A program made the position numbers and the translations under genes. A stretch of DNA of 6,113 bases from Syntrophaceae bacterium. Lineage in GTDB: Bacteria; Desulfobacterota; SM23-61. Positions 6,042 through 6,113 of this stretch are shown here, piece after piece (positions within the stretch are counted from its first letter, which is position 1; each line of letters begins with the position of its first letter). Location of the stretch: NCBI GenBank assembly GCA_003154025.1, contig PMCE01000373.1, positions 1 through 6,113 of the forward strand, in the 5' to 3' direction. The notes beneath the pieces were generated by a model that saw only the letters and a program-made list of their open reading frames with translations, had not been told where the DNA came from and searched no databases.

Positions 6042-6113
6042 CAGGTTGCTGAAAAAGTCCTTTTCGGCTTTTAGTCGTCATTCCCGCGAAAGCGGGAATC
6101 CAGTCTTTTCAAG
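6042..6113 (+). repeat. Dispersed palindromic repeat-like sequence, cut by window end
   Basis: The sequence begins right after the mutY remnant with CAGGTTGCTGAAAAAG and ends in AGTCTTTTCAAG at the window edge. Inside are an imperfect stem AAAAG(T)CC / GGCTTTT (6053-6072) and a perfect palindrome (6080-6099). Terminal GAAAAG-type and CTTTTC-type words hint at imperfect inverted ends, as in small palindromic intergenic repeats or MITE-like elements. No copy number can be seen in this window and no transposase is present. Confidence 0.5.
6080..6099 (+). repeat. dRS3-like palindrome with GAAA loop
   Basis: ATTCCCGC-GAAA-GCGGGAAT has perfect 8-bp arms around a GNRA-type tetraloop. The form ATTCCC-N8-GGGAAT equals the pattern of the neisserial dRS3 repeat, and similar palindromes are, to my knowledge, frequent between genes in Desulfobacterota and some other Proteobacteria. 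It may form a transcript-end hairpin or be a target for a repeat-associated transposase; neither is shown here. Confidence 0.75.

Noticed and set aside
6053..6072. AAAAG(T)CC/GGCTTTT stem as the DUF748 terminator
   Set aside because: The stem is AU-rich, bulged, about 180 nt past the stop and part of the repeat-like sequence; not convincing as a terminator.

Overview
The window looks like chromosomal DNA of a Gram-negative (diderm) bacterium with an anaerobic or microaerophilic lifestyle, most likely a member of the former Deltaproteobacteria (Desulfobacterota). This is inference from gene content: a rubrerythrin, a large DUF748/AsmA-like envelope protein with an OmpA-like C-terminus, and an ATTCCCGC-GAAA-GCGGGAAT palindrome of a kind I recall as common between genes in that group. 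The sequence alone does not fix the taxon.

Layout, all genes on the + strand. (1) 1-278: the 3' end of a rubrerythrin gene, entering from outside the window. (2) 282-1376: complete mutY, the adenine DNA glycosylase, starting with TTG 3 nt after the rubrerythrin stop. A strong stem-loop covers its first codons. The pair joins peroxide removal to repair of 8-oxoguanine mispairs. (3) 1377-1678: a 302-bp gap with a weak terminator candidate, a possible promoter, a long imperfect inverted repeat and a strong Shine-Dalgarno. (4) 1679-5875: one very long gene (1398 aa) for a DUF748 protein, with an N-terminal membrane anchor, five tandem modules of about 200 residues separated by charged linkers, and an OmpA-like C-terminal domain. 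It is probably a periplasm-spanning envelope or lipid-handling protein. (5) 5876-6113: a short tail with a degenerate copy of the mutY 3' end (5922-6041), followed at once by a dispersed-repeat-like palindromic sequence.

The most notable observation is that the DUF748 gene and its leader lie between two same-orientation copies of the mutY 3' end, 1275-1376 and 5940-6041. They align without gaps over 102 bp at 81 identities. The distal copy keeps the mutY reading frame (21 of 30 residues identical before its early stop) and its homology ends at the old mutY stop codon. That is the footprint expected if a segment of about 4.6 kb was inserted at, or duplicated with, the 3' end of mutY. No integrase or transposase is visible, so the mechanism is open. 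I see no tRNA, rRNA, CRISPR array or complete insertion sequence.
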